64,000 nucleotides of DNA from Paramacrobiotus metropolitanus (taxonomy: Eukaryota > Tardigrada > Eutardigrada > Parachela > Macrobiotidae): contig NW_026570244.1 of the NCBI RefSeq assembly GCF_019649055.1, forward strand, positions 124,001 through 188,000. The letters are read 5' to 3'. The notes under the pieces are model-generated. The model was not told the DNA's origin. It saw only the letters and a list, made by a program, of their open reading frames with translations, and made no database searches. The translations under genes and the position numbers were made by a program. This document shows positions 1 to 9,454 of the stretch, in pieces (the stretch's first letter is position 1; the number at the start of each line of letters is the position of its first letter).

Positions 1-1943
1 GTATTATAATATGTACTGTAATATTGCGAGTACAGAGTACAATTAACGAGTACTTACTAGAGTAGTAATTGCCGGTAATTACTGATCTCACAACGAAAAC
101 TAGGTACTTTACTAAGATCCGTAGATCTGTAGCACTAAGATCTGTAGTCTCTACGAGTAGACTCTCTACCGATGTTTTATTGTTATTCGACAATACAGGG
201 CATTTACAGCGACATAGAGAACAGCATCAACGGTCTCACTTCTTAAAGTAATCTTATCGATCGTAATCATTAGAAAAACAACTACAGGGTCCTTTTTATG
301 TTTACAACGATACAATGCTGTTAGTTATAATTTATGATACTTTACGTAATATGCACTACCGGCGCATTATACGATATGTACAATATATGTATTGGTTTTA
401 CGGTGATCTACTAAGTACAATATAACAGTCATTATTACATAGACCGGATGCGTACACCTGGCCTTTGCACGCAAGAAAAACTGTGCGATGGTGGTCGCTG
501 AATGAAATCTTGATTTGAAACCGCTGTTGTGAATAAGAGGCTGCCGGCATTTACAACTTTACACAGATAAGTCCGTCCGCTGTGTTTCGCGAGAACCCAG
601 CAAGTTGCTGCAGCTGGGGTCTGGGACAGTATGAATGAAATGTACAATACACCGCGGTGTATTGAGTCGTTCATACTTTTCACATATTGACACAGAGAAC
701 AGAGAAAAATCACATAAAAAAATCGCATCTATATACGTAATAAGTACTTGTATGTACAGGTAATAACATGTACAAGTACGTCGGCAGTCACATTATTGGC
801 AAACGATGACATTGTGCTGCACTGGACTGACCAATGCCGGTTTGAAATTCTTCCAGCTTCTTCAAAAATGTACAACGAAGTACGCGGCAACCGAGGAAAT
901 GCACATAATAATACTACGGACTGAATTAATATTCCGGGTTCGTCGGCTTTATAGCGCCTGCACTTGAGTATCGGCTGAAGCCTGAAGGTGACTTTAAGAT
1001 ACTAATCCTCCTCATGTACATGTCATGATTACAAACTAGGAACTGTGCTATAGGCGCAGTCTTTTCCAACATTAATTTACATTCCGCTATTCGACCTGCA
1101 AAAGTTCTGTACGCGTGCGTGCATGTGAACCGCCGTCTGGTCTCAATAGTTCTTACAGATTATTCGTTGAATTAAGATGAGCAAGAAAAGAGATTCTTAA
1201 AAAAAGAAAAAAAAAGAAAAATACATTCACTGTATGTGTAAATCGTTCTGTTGCCTGGGTTTTGATGATAGAATCATTCCAATAAAATTTCTGACAACAT
1301 ACCAAGCGACATTTTCACATAGTATATATGGCTTGGTTTTGAATTACCCTACAGTTATTTTCTAAGGAATTGATCGTAGACCACTGCGAGCATCTGAGGC
1401 GAAGTCGATGATGACTCTTGTAATAATACGCCATGACGACTCTTGTATTGCCATGGATACGCCTGTTATATCCGTAACACGGAATTCTTGTACAGTTGTA
1501 TTACGTAGCTCCTGCTACATTTTTCTTAATACTGTAACGACTTCGTGAATTGCGTACAGTAAGAATACTTCTACTGAAACTATCTGTATTTAATATCTTC
1601 AAGTAAATTTCCTATCTGATAGTATTTAGTAATAATCTATATTAAGCATTAATACCAGAAAAAAGATAATAAGAACAGCGTTATGTACGTGTTCTTATAG
1701 ACGTTAAGCTGGTCAAACAAACGCAGCAAAGTCACTGAAATCTCGGTAAAAAATGCCAAGATGACAGTATCGGGGCGTTGATAACACGCAAATAGGAAGA
1801 CTAGTAACTACTACTGTAAACGACAACCAGACGTGCAAAATCAATGCATCGTACAGAAAACTGGGCCTGCTGTGACGTACGTAGTACGTATGTATAGTAT
1901 TTACGATTAGCATTGAAAAAAGTTACAAAAAAAATGAAATTTA
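1..1943. other. AT-rich DNA without a supported gene
   Basis: No reading frame here looks convincingly coding. The stretch is AT-rich with many GTAC-containing words and an A-rich run near 1197-1222. A perfect 20-base palindrome lies at 645-664 (CAATACACCGCGGTGTATTG). One short minus-strand frame is listed separately. I see no RNA gene or element end. Confidence 0.5.
435..728 (-). CDS. Possible small secreted protein, unrecognised
   Basis: A 97-residue frame starts at a real ATG at 728. Its first 18 residues (MRFFYVIFLCSLCQYVKS) have the shape of a signal peptide: a basic start, a hydrophobic core and small residues after. The rest contains several cysteines but no motif I recognise. The palindrome at 645-664 lies inside it, which argues for chance. 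Splice sites and family are unknown, so this could equally be noise. Confidence 0.15.
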   Translation of the reverse strand: MRFFYVIFLCSLCQYVKSMNDSIHRGVLYISFILSQTPAAATCWVLAKHSGRTYLCKVVNAGSLLFTTAVSNQDFIQRPPSHSFSCVQRPGVRIRSM

Positions 1944-2924
1944 ATGATGCATTTGGGCGTGGTGTGTGATTTAGCGTGGCTGCAGCTGAGCGTGTGGAGC
2001 GTGTGCTGGGGATGCCTGCCGCCCCCGTTTGCCCTTCAATGGCCGCTGTCCAATGTGCCACCGGCGAGCAGCCGTAAGTGGCCGTGATTCGTGGAGAGAG
2101 TTTTCCTAATATCGATCTTAATTGCAGTGGAGGACCTGATCACGGAGGCCCTGCGGACGAGACAGGACGAGCGCATCACTCTGCCGCTGGCCGCGAACGC
2201 GGGCATCCTGGAGGGCCTCCTGAGCCGGCCCCGGCTGGGCGAGGACGCGACGTTTAGCTGCGAGGCGCCGCCCGGGGGCGACTGGCGCTCGCTGACCTGG
2301 CTGCACCGCGGACGCACCGTCTTCGAAGCAGGCCACGCCCCGCCGGAGGACCCGGCGCAGCGCTACAACGTCAGCCGCGTGGGTGACCGCCGCCTGCAGC
2401 TGGTGGTCCTCAACGTCACCGCCTACTCGGGCGGGCCGCTCCTCTGCGTGGATGCCACGCCCACCGCGAGCAGCTACACCGGCCAGCCGCTCGTTCTGCG
2501 CCGCTTCACGATTACCCGCGCCAGCGAAGTCTTTGCACCGCTGCCCGAGGGCGGGACGCGCGTGACCCGCGTAGGCGGCAGCGTGACCATCCCCTGCCGC
2601 GTCCGTTTGCCACTCCCAGACGGAGTCCTGCGTAACCTGGATAACCATGTTGTCTGGCGCTGGATGGGCCGTCTGTACCGGCCGCCCACGCAGCTGCCGT
2701 ACGGTGCGCTGCCGCCCTCGCAGGAACCGCCCATCTTCACGGTGAACTGCCACCGGAAACCAGCGGTACCCAGTAATCTTCCCGGACAGTTTATCGACAA
2801 CGCACTAAAAGTGGGAAATCTCCCAGCTAGCGCTGGCGCCGAGCTGCAGTGCTTCTTCCGGCCGCATGAAGGCGTCCACGAGTGGGTCTTTCAGACCGCT
2901 ACGATTACTGTGACCAACCAATAG
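1944..2924 (+). CDS. Secreted two-Ig-domain protein, two exons
   Basis: Exon 1 (1944-2073) and exon 2 (2128-2924) are joined by a 54-base intron with donor GTAAGT at 2074 and acceptor TTAATTGCAG ending at 2127. The phases match: 43 codons plus 1 base, then 2 bases. The N-terminus MMHLGVV..LAWLQLSVWSVCWGCL looks like a signal peptide, so the product is probably secreted; I see no later membrane segment. The first Ig-like domain has FSCEAPP, then LTWLH, then L.V..VTAYSGGPLLC, giving the usual Cys-Trp-Cys core. A second, less regular one runs from VTIPCRV through VVWRW to ELQCFF. N-glycosylation sequons (NVS, NVT) are present. Exon 2 is far richer in GC than its surroundings. Receptor, adhesion or immune roles are all possible. 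Exon 1 is inferred from phase and splice signals only; further upstream exons cannot be excluded. Confidence 0.6.
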
Positions 2925-4570
2925 CTACTCAGTTTATTATAGCACCGAAAGTTGGTGTTCTGATTATCAAGTCTGCTGTCTGCGCAATTATATATCTCTG
3001 CACCGATCAGTAAACAAGTAAGAAAAATGACCGCCGCGAATTTGCTTTTTAAAACACGAATCAGTTCCGTAAATCGGGTTCGCGCTCTACTCGTAATGAT
3101 GTTTAAGCGCGCCACTCTGGTAAACGAACGGGCGACATACACTTAATTAAGCGGGCTAGCTTCAGCTGTGTATTTTTCTCCTGGGTCGCTTTTCTTTGGA
3201 TTGCTTAGATTATACTGGATTTAGCAAAGCTTGCTCTTTTCGGAGTACTTGAAAATGTTAAAATCGGTTCACCCGTTTCCAAGTTATTTCCGTTATAACA
3301 AAAGGATGATGAAAGCACTTATGCCGCACCACCGGTGGAAGGGCCGATGCGGCAGCCGATATGCGACATTATGCGTAAGGGCCGATGTGAAGACTGAATC
3401 CGATAAATACAGCTTCCTGGTAAAAGGGGACGAGTTTGTTGCTGTCGTATTTGAAGCATTCGGGAGTTGGGTTGGGGGACATTTGCCAAGATGCTCATGC
3501 AGGCAACATTCGTAGTCACGAGTTTCTTAACACTCGCACTCGTCTATGGTTTAATTACACGGAGTTTTCTTGTGTGCCGCGCAGGCGCAGCCCATGGGTT
3601 CGTCTCAATCTGCTGTAGAACGGTCTGGTATGCTTAAAAAATGTTTTCTACAGATAGTTCTTCCTTTTTATTAAGCACCCAAGGAGAAAGAGTTGGTTTT
3701 GAATCAGTAAACTGAATCTGAAAAGAAGTGAGGACTTCGCAAAAACATTCGCAGCAGAGCCAAATCACGCTGCCACACTGGGAGACTGCCATTTGTTCAC
3801 CAACCGGAAGTGGTTGGAATTCGTAGTTTTTAAGTTTTCAGTTCATTTATTTTCGCTAACTGTTTCAATAAGTGAAAAGCAAACAAATTTTCTGAAGAAT
3901 TCAGGTTAGGTAGGACGAAGTTAACTGCCAGTGTAATGTTCCATGAATTTCTGAATGATTAAATGTGCCTCTCAGGCACATGGACGAGGACGAGTGTTAA
4001 CCAGAACATTCACTAGCACTACAGCGAGCTAATGCCGCTTCTGTTATTGGTAAGGTGGAAAATGCGGCTTGTTTTAATCGGAACTGATGATTTGTAAAAT
4101 CTGGGTATATATTGTTATCTCGTTTTTGTTAATAAAAATACACACACTCGACTGTCAGATTGGCCAAGTCACTGCGTGGTTTGCGGCAGACAGCCTCTGT
4201 TTATAATAAAAAGAAATGCAGGCTAATACCCATCATCATGTCCACGAAACTATCAGCATGCGCTTCCTGCACAACCACACCCTACACCGTGAAAATAACA
4301 GTTCTGAAGACGTCCAGTTACGAAAAGAAGTAAGTACCAATTCTGTATTCAGTAGTCAGGTTAGACTTCTAAAGAAATTTTTCTAAAGAAAAATTAATTA
4401 CAGTTTATGTTGGTATGCATTGTTATCTGTCAATGTACTGCATATTGTAAGTGGAAGTATCGCACTTGAAATAGCACGTGTTCCCATCAAACTGTTTTAG
4501 GTGCTGTTTATCGTACTGCGAACAGTGCGAAGCTCCTATTTCGACTTCTTCAATAAAACTTTCTTGACAA
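2925..4570. other. No supported gene
   Basis: Several short frames exist, including one at 3231-3515, but none has a proper start, splice signals or a recognisable domain. I see no repeat shared with the rest of the window. The next recognisable sequence is the LINE fragment at 4571. Confidence 0.45.
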
Positions 4571-5169
4571 ATGCAAAATTTTTATGAAATCCGTACTTCT
4601 ATACTTACTGAGCTCTACAAATCCAGCAGTGATTGCGCGGTGCAGCATACTGAAGAATACAGAAAAGATAACACGCGGCCAGACGGCATGACCCTAGTGC
4701 CGGTACGGGATGGTAAGGCGCTGGTATGGGACGCCACATGCTGGGACACAGTAGCTGCATCGCATGTCCGGGCAAGTGCGAGCGCATCCGGTAGTGTTGC
4801 ACATATGGCCGAAGACTGCAAACGCCGTAAATACGCCTACGTGGAAAGGATGGGTTACCTGTTTTACGCCCTGGCAGTCGAAACTTTTGGCACATTCGGT
4901 CCGGATTTTATGGAGCTCATTCGTTTCGCTGGCAGAAAGATTCGCGACGTGACTGGGGAACCTCGTTCTACTGCATTTTTGAAGCAGAGATTAAGTCTGG
5001 CTGTAGTAAAAGGAAACGCTGCCGCTGTTTTGGGCACCTTGAATATGCGGCCTAGGATTTTTGACGGCGATAACGATTTTGGTTGTTTTTTTAACGTTTA
5101 AACTTGTATCATTTTAAGTAGTATTACGCGTATGCACTTTTGTTACACTGATGGCCTTTGCCCAATAAA
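4571..5169 (+). mobile_element. 3' end of an RLE-type LINE
   Basis: The 176-residue frame (4571-5101) carries the C-terminal block of a non-LTR retrotransposon with a restriction-like endonuclease. RPDGMTLVP is followed by ALVWDATCWDTVAASH, which gives the spaced acidic residues of a PD-(D/E)XK-type nuclease. The conserved tail FLKQRLSLAVVKGNAAAVLGT closes it. An AATAAA signal sits at 5164-5169, about 60 bases after the stop. The reverse transcriptase and N-terminal zinc finger are missing, so this is a 5'-truncated copy. Three other copies (13987-16557, 22559-22945 minus, 59885-61200) share the same tail and were used to recognise it. Naming the exact clade needs a phylogeny. Confidence 0.75.
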
Positions 5170-6064
5170 CATCATACAGAAAGAAGTGCAATCGTATTAA
5201 ATCCAATACGGGCGAACTTTTCTGGAAATTTTATATTGTGAAAGCAGTCATTATAAATTGAAAATTAGTTAATGGGCAAGTCTGCAGTGGTAATACAGCA
5301 CCCTCGCCTCGGAACATAATGTTTCAGTAGCATGATCAGAAGCATAGAATAGGATAATCCTTTTCTATGCCAGAAGTACGAGAATATGTACTCGTACAAT
5401 ACATTACATTGACAATACATAGTTCAGTTTGTTTTAAAAACTTACATGGTTTTTGGCCGCGCCCACTGGACCACTGTCGGAATTTTTTTATAAATACCAT
5501 TACCAAAGCTGTCTTTTAACAAATGAAATTTTTGTGAGGGGAAAGACGGTGACCGGGCCCTGGTCAGTATGAAAGCAGCAATTATTCGTGCATGTAGAAG
5601 GTTGTGGTCGAAGATTATATGTACTCGTAAGTGAGTAATGTATCGGTTTTGTTACTTATTACAAATTAATTTTCAGACTTATTAATTATATAAGCAATGC
5701 ACAGCCAGACTATACACACAAATTCAAAAGAATACAGTCGAACCGGAAGGGATCAGTTAAGACCATTACCAACAGCCTGGCGGTATACAACACGCGCATA
5801 TCCCCGAATTTTCCTTTCGGCCAGAGTTTTAACGACTATGCTGTAACGTGATTGCTTATCGTGGCTAGCGTCTGCAGTACAAGTACTAACTAGCATACAG
5901 TACGGTTCATATACATATTTTTCCGGTAATAAAATTAATGAGCCATTACTTTATTAATGACTTTCGCGTTAATGCGTAAGTACATGTTAAGCTCGACATG
6001 TACACTTTCACAGCACGTATTACTGCTTAAACATAATTTAACGTTAATATAATTACTGACTAAT
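5170..6064. other. No supported gene
   Basis: AT-rich sequence between the LINE tail and the Harbinger element. It contains GTAC-rich words but no frame or repeat I can support. The left end of the Harbinger element may lie within it, because I could not find its terminal inverted repeat. Confidence 0.4.
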
Positions 6065-6385
6065 CTGTAAGTAATTTGTGAATTTTCGAAAACGCTTCAA
6101 GTTTAAGCTCATACTCAAATTCAAGCCTAAAATGTAGTAGAGGGTATGCCTAAACCCTGTGTATTCATCAAGTCGAACTTGTATACATGGCGTTTTTCAA
6201 ACTTCAGTTCAAGTTGAAAGGCCCTTAAACTTGAGTACTTTTTGACACGTTGTAGTTTATCAACGGTTCGTCCAAGAACTTGTAGTTATGCAAATTATAA
6301 TTAGTTCAACTATTCATCTACAATTATTTTGCTTGAGTTCAAGTTTAGTTCTCGGTGGTTTACTAGATAAAAACCGTTTCGGACG
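6065..6385. repeat. Left subterminal repeat cluster
   Basis: Short words related to CAAGTTCAAG recur in both orientations, for example TTCAGTTCAAGTTGAAAG, TTAAACTTGAGTAC, CAAGTCGAACTTG and GAGTTCAAGTTTAG. The same words occur on the other side of the Harbinger genes. Recurrence at both ends suggests transposase or Myb-protein binding sites; this is inference. Confidence 0.45.
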
Positions 6386-6614
6386 GGACCAAATTCAAAG
6401 TTTTGTTGCCGCCAAATGCAAGACAACCGCCTGGTGGCGCAGGCTTGCATCACAAATCACAATGCTTCGGCAGCTTCGCTCCGAAATGCAGAATATTTGC
6501 TAGCGCTATGTTACAGCACTAGTTTTTGTGTATTTTACATTTTTACTTCTACCTTCCATGTGATAAAGAAAAACTGTTCGCTTTCTCCTTTTTTTGATTT
6601 ATTCGTTCCTTATC

Positions 6615-7789
6615 ATGGCACCACAAAGGCGTTTTAAGGCCAAACACGATCTTTTATTGCTGGATGAGGTGAACACGATCAGCCCGTATTTTGCAAGGAA
6701 CAAAGAACAAGCTTGGAAGACCGTCGCAGAGAACCTGAATAAAATCCCCGATCAGGTTTGTTTGTTAGTTTCGCGTTACTTTTTCCTTTTTGAAGAAGGA
6801 GAATTAAAATTGTGTTACATATCATGGTATCTAATACGCAGTGTACGAGGTTGCAGTGAGCGTACAGCTATACGTATGTGTCATAGCAATAGTAGTCTGC
6901 CTTTACAGATGTTTGGTCCTGATAATCTGCTCGATGGCGTTGCGTGTAAAAACCGCGTGGAGATTTTGGTTAAAGCGTTTCGCAGCGAAGACGTACGGAA
7001 TGTTGTTAAAAGTGGAACTGAAGAGCAATATGGAGACATCGAAAAGCTCCTCACCAACATCAGTGCAGCAGCACTAGACTGGGAAACCCAGCGTAAATCT
7101 CGAGCAGCCCTCAAGAAGCAAGAGCAGGCTAAGCGCGATACTGAGCTGGAAGAAGCGAACAAGGCTGTCGAAGCTGCGGGAGAAGTCGGCATAGTTGAGC
7201 AAGTTGAAGTGACGGACGAAGAGTTGGTGGCTATGGGTGCCATGGATCCTGCTGAATTAAATAACGGTAAGCTCAACAGAAATGATAAGTGAATTTTAAG
7301 ATTTTGTCAAATTTTGTTTTTTAGGGTTTGTTGTGAAGGTACTTAGCTGTGGTAGTGTTTGTTAATAAATATTACTTGTACAGGCTAGCATTAATATTAC
7401 AAGTTTTTGTAGCTAATGGGCAACGTGAAGATGACGACAACGGCAGAAAGATTCCTACTCGCCTGCAGAAAAGGAAGACCAGCCCTAAACTTAGCGAAGC
7501 AGAGACGGTGGTATCCCTCATTTCCCAAGAATCAGCGAAGACGCAGCGCATCCGTGAAATGGAGTTGGAGAGTTCCGCGCGCATCCGCAAGATGGAAATT
7601 GACAATGAAAAAGAAATCGAGGCGCAGAAAGAAATGAAGGATAAAGAACTACAGATGCAAAAACAGTTAAAAGAAATGGAACTGCAGGTGAAAAAAGAGG
7701 TCGATCTGAAAGCATTAGAAAATGATCGATTGCGAATTGCTGCAGAAGAACGTAAATGGGAAGCTATGTTAGCTTGCATGAAGAAATAG
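6615..7789 (+). CDS. Harbinger Myb/SANT-like DNA-binding protein
   Basis: Three exons: 6615-6755, 6909-7266 and 7413-7789. The introns start GTTTGT (6756) and GTAAGC (7267) and end TTACAG (6908) and TTGTAG (7412), and all phases agree. The product is about 291 residues. The N-terminal half has the Myb/SANT-like pattern HDLLLLDEVNTISPYF..EQAWKTVAENLN, then CKNRVEILVKAF and VKSGTEEQYGDIEKLLTNI. The C-terminal half is a charged coiled coil (REMELESSARIRKMEIDNEK onward). Genes like this accompany PIF/Harbinger transposases. Its stop is followed by AATAAA at 7792-7797, inside the 20-base gap before the transposase gene, so the two convergent 3' ends overlap or nearly so. The start at 6615 is the ATG directly before the conserved domain. 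No break was seen. Confidence 0.75.
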
Positions 7790-7809
7790 TAAATAAAATA
7801 CGGCTATTT

Positions 7810-9001
7810 TTATTGCAGCTGCAAATAGTTTTCCAACATCGGCGGTTGTACATTAAAATACAGGCTGGTCTGATTTGGTTTTAAGCAAGTCTTACAATTA
7901 GTCAAAATAACAGCAACACGATAAATTTTGTTGACAGGAATTTGAAACAAACGCATCCGTTTTTTAAAATCAACAAATGCCCAGTTATTTGCGATATCCT
8001 TAAAGTTCCATTCCACAGCGATCCGCACGGCAGACATTGCTAGATTGTCAATTTCTTTTTGAATATCTGCTAAGCACTGAGCTTTTGAGTATGGCGTTTC
8101 CAAAAAATCTGTTTTTCCGTATCCACTGTCGCCGTACATGCAGAAATCATCGGATACGAAAGCATTAAACTTATTCCGTAGCCGGTTGATTAATTTGCTC
8201 TCCCGAAGCATTCTGGCGTCATGCATGCTCCCACGGACGCCACCATAAAGATTGCAGATTAAACCTAAAAAGAATATAGAAAGCGATTTTTAGCGATGGA
8301 TAGTTTTTCATTTTTATTTGCATAAGGCTTTGTAAGCCGAACGCCGGTCGCTTACCATTTGGTGTCACAATCGACTGCCACTTTAGACAGTGGTATCTTT
8401 TGTGACCACTAAAACAAGCGCGCTGAAACAGCTTCGGGCGACAAATCGGCCGTGCAGTGCCGTCTATAAAAGCAAAACATCCAGGCGTGGTTCCTCCTTT
8501 ATTCGATATGGCATCAACAAACTCATCCATTGATTCTTCTAATAACCACTGTTGATCCCAAGATTCCAGTAGCCAACGAAACGATCGATCGATTTGGTCC
8601 AGCACCATATAAAAAATTCTGCACAAATTGGCGACAGAGCGGCCAAATATCCGACGCAAATCAATCCAGCGGTTTGGATACGAAAGACGGCGGAGCAGGA
8701 TACAAAGTCCTTCAATCCCGCTGACCTTGTCTCCTGATGGCGTCTGCAGAACATTAGGGATGCGTAGCGCTGTCGCTAATCTGTTGAGATCAGCCTTTCT
8801 GAATCGAAAAAATCGAAAGCATTCGAATTCAGTAAAATTTTCGAGGTTGAACTGGCTCTCTATTTCCCAGTCATCCTGCATCTCCATCAATCGTAATTCA
8901 CGCTCCCGGCATCTCTTGGCCACATACAGTAAAATAAACGTTTTATCGGAAATTACTTTCCGGTGACGGAGCAGTAATAGTGAAGATAAATTCAGAAACA
9001 T
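7810..9001 (-). CDS. Harbinger DDE transposase, two exons
   Basis: Exon 1 is 9001-8356 and exon 2 is 8264-7810. The 91-base intron has donor GTAAGC and acceptor TTTTTAG, and splicing restores phase across the conserved block TPNGLICNLYGG. Reading order: an N-terminal helical region, CFAFIDGT (first catalytic Asp), RYHCLKWQSIVTPNG, G..HDARMLRES, then YGDSGYG (second Asp), then AVRIAVEWNFKDI, whose Glu is the third catalytic residue in a helix. This is the DDE_Tnp_4 (PIF/Harbinger) arrangement. The length, about 366 residues, is normal for the family. It excises and inserts the element through its terminal repeats, here probably with the Myb-like partner. No stop or frameshift was found. The true start could be a downstream ATG. 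Confidence 0.8.
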
Positions 9002-9136
9002 CGCGAAGCGAATTCAGCAGAGCTGGAACTAAAAGATCTTTCCGCTCCTGTTTGTTTATGTTTGTTTTGCGTTGTGTAGTTTTTTTAAACATGTACATGT
9101 ACGTGTACGGTGTCATTTCCGAAAAGTGATATTTGC

Positions 9137-9190
9137 ACAAGTTCAAACCACAATTCAACTTTCAGTTCAAGCTGCAACTTGAACTTGTGT
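9137..9190. repeat. Right subterminal repeat cluster
   Basis: CACAAGTTCAAACC, CAATTCAACTTTCAGTTCAAG and CAACTTGAACTTG lie in a row just outside the transposase start, as both direct and inverted copies. They match the words on the left side (6065-6385). This supports both clusters belonging to one transposon. Confidence 0.45.
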
Positions 9191-9454
9191 TTGTGTTTAA
9201 ACATAAGCCGGTTTCGAAAATTCCCAATTGTCATGTATTGAACGAACGGCATAATCTTTTATTATGTCCGTTCGGGACAGCAGCAAACAACCAACTAAAC
9301 ACTAGACATGGCAACAATAACGGACAACAACAATACCGTTGCTACGGCACATTAGCCATAGGCCATTATCCATTTCACGAGATACTCGTACAATCTTTGT
9401 ACGAGAACTACATACACTACAGTAATCATATACTATTCTCGTAAGGTTGCAAAA

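Larger units (their letters stand above)
6065..9205. mobile_element. PIF/Harbinger DNA transposon, near complete
   Basis: The unit consists of a Myb/SANT-like gene on the plus strand (6615-7789) and a DDE transposase gene on the minus strand (9001-7810), convergent and 20 bases apart. This two-gene content is the standard make-up of PIF/Harbinger elements, in which the Myb-like protein helps transposase nuclear entry and DNA binding. Both genes appear intact after splicing. The flanks carry clusters of CAAGTTCAA/TTGAACTTG-like words (6065-6385 and 9137-9190), as expected for subterminal binding sites. I could not define exact terminal repeats or the 3-base target duplication, so the limits given are the outer edges of those clusters. 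The right edge lies close to the truncated hAT gene at 9455. Confidence 0.7.

Noticed and set aside
2091-2127. GTG-initiated extension of the Ig frame that looks like a signal peptide
   Set aside because: GTG does not normally start translation in animals, and the stretch lies in an intron with a strong donor and acceptor. A better signal peptide comes from exon 1.
2118-2753. Long antisense frame over the Ig gene
   Set aside because: High GC removes stops from all frames. Only the sense strand shows Ig core residues and a matching upstream exon.
3231-3515. 94-codon plus-strand frame
   Set aside because: It opens with TTG, not ATG, and shows no domain, splice context or match elsewhere in the window.
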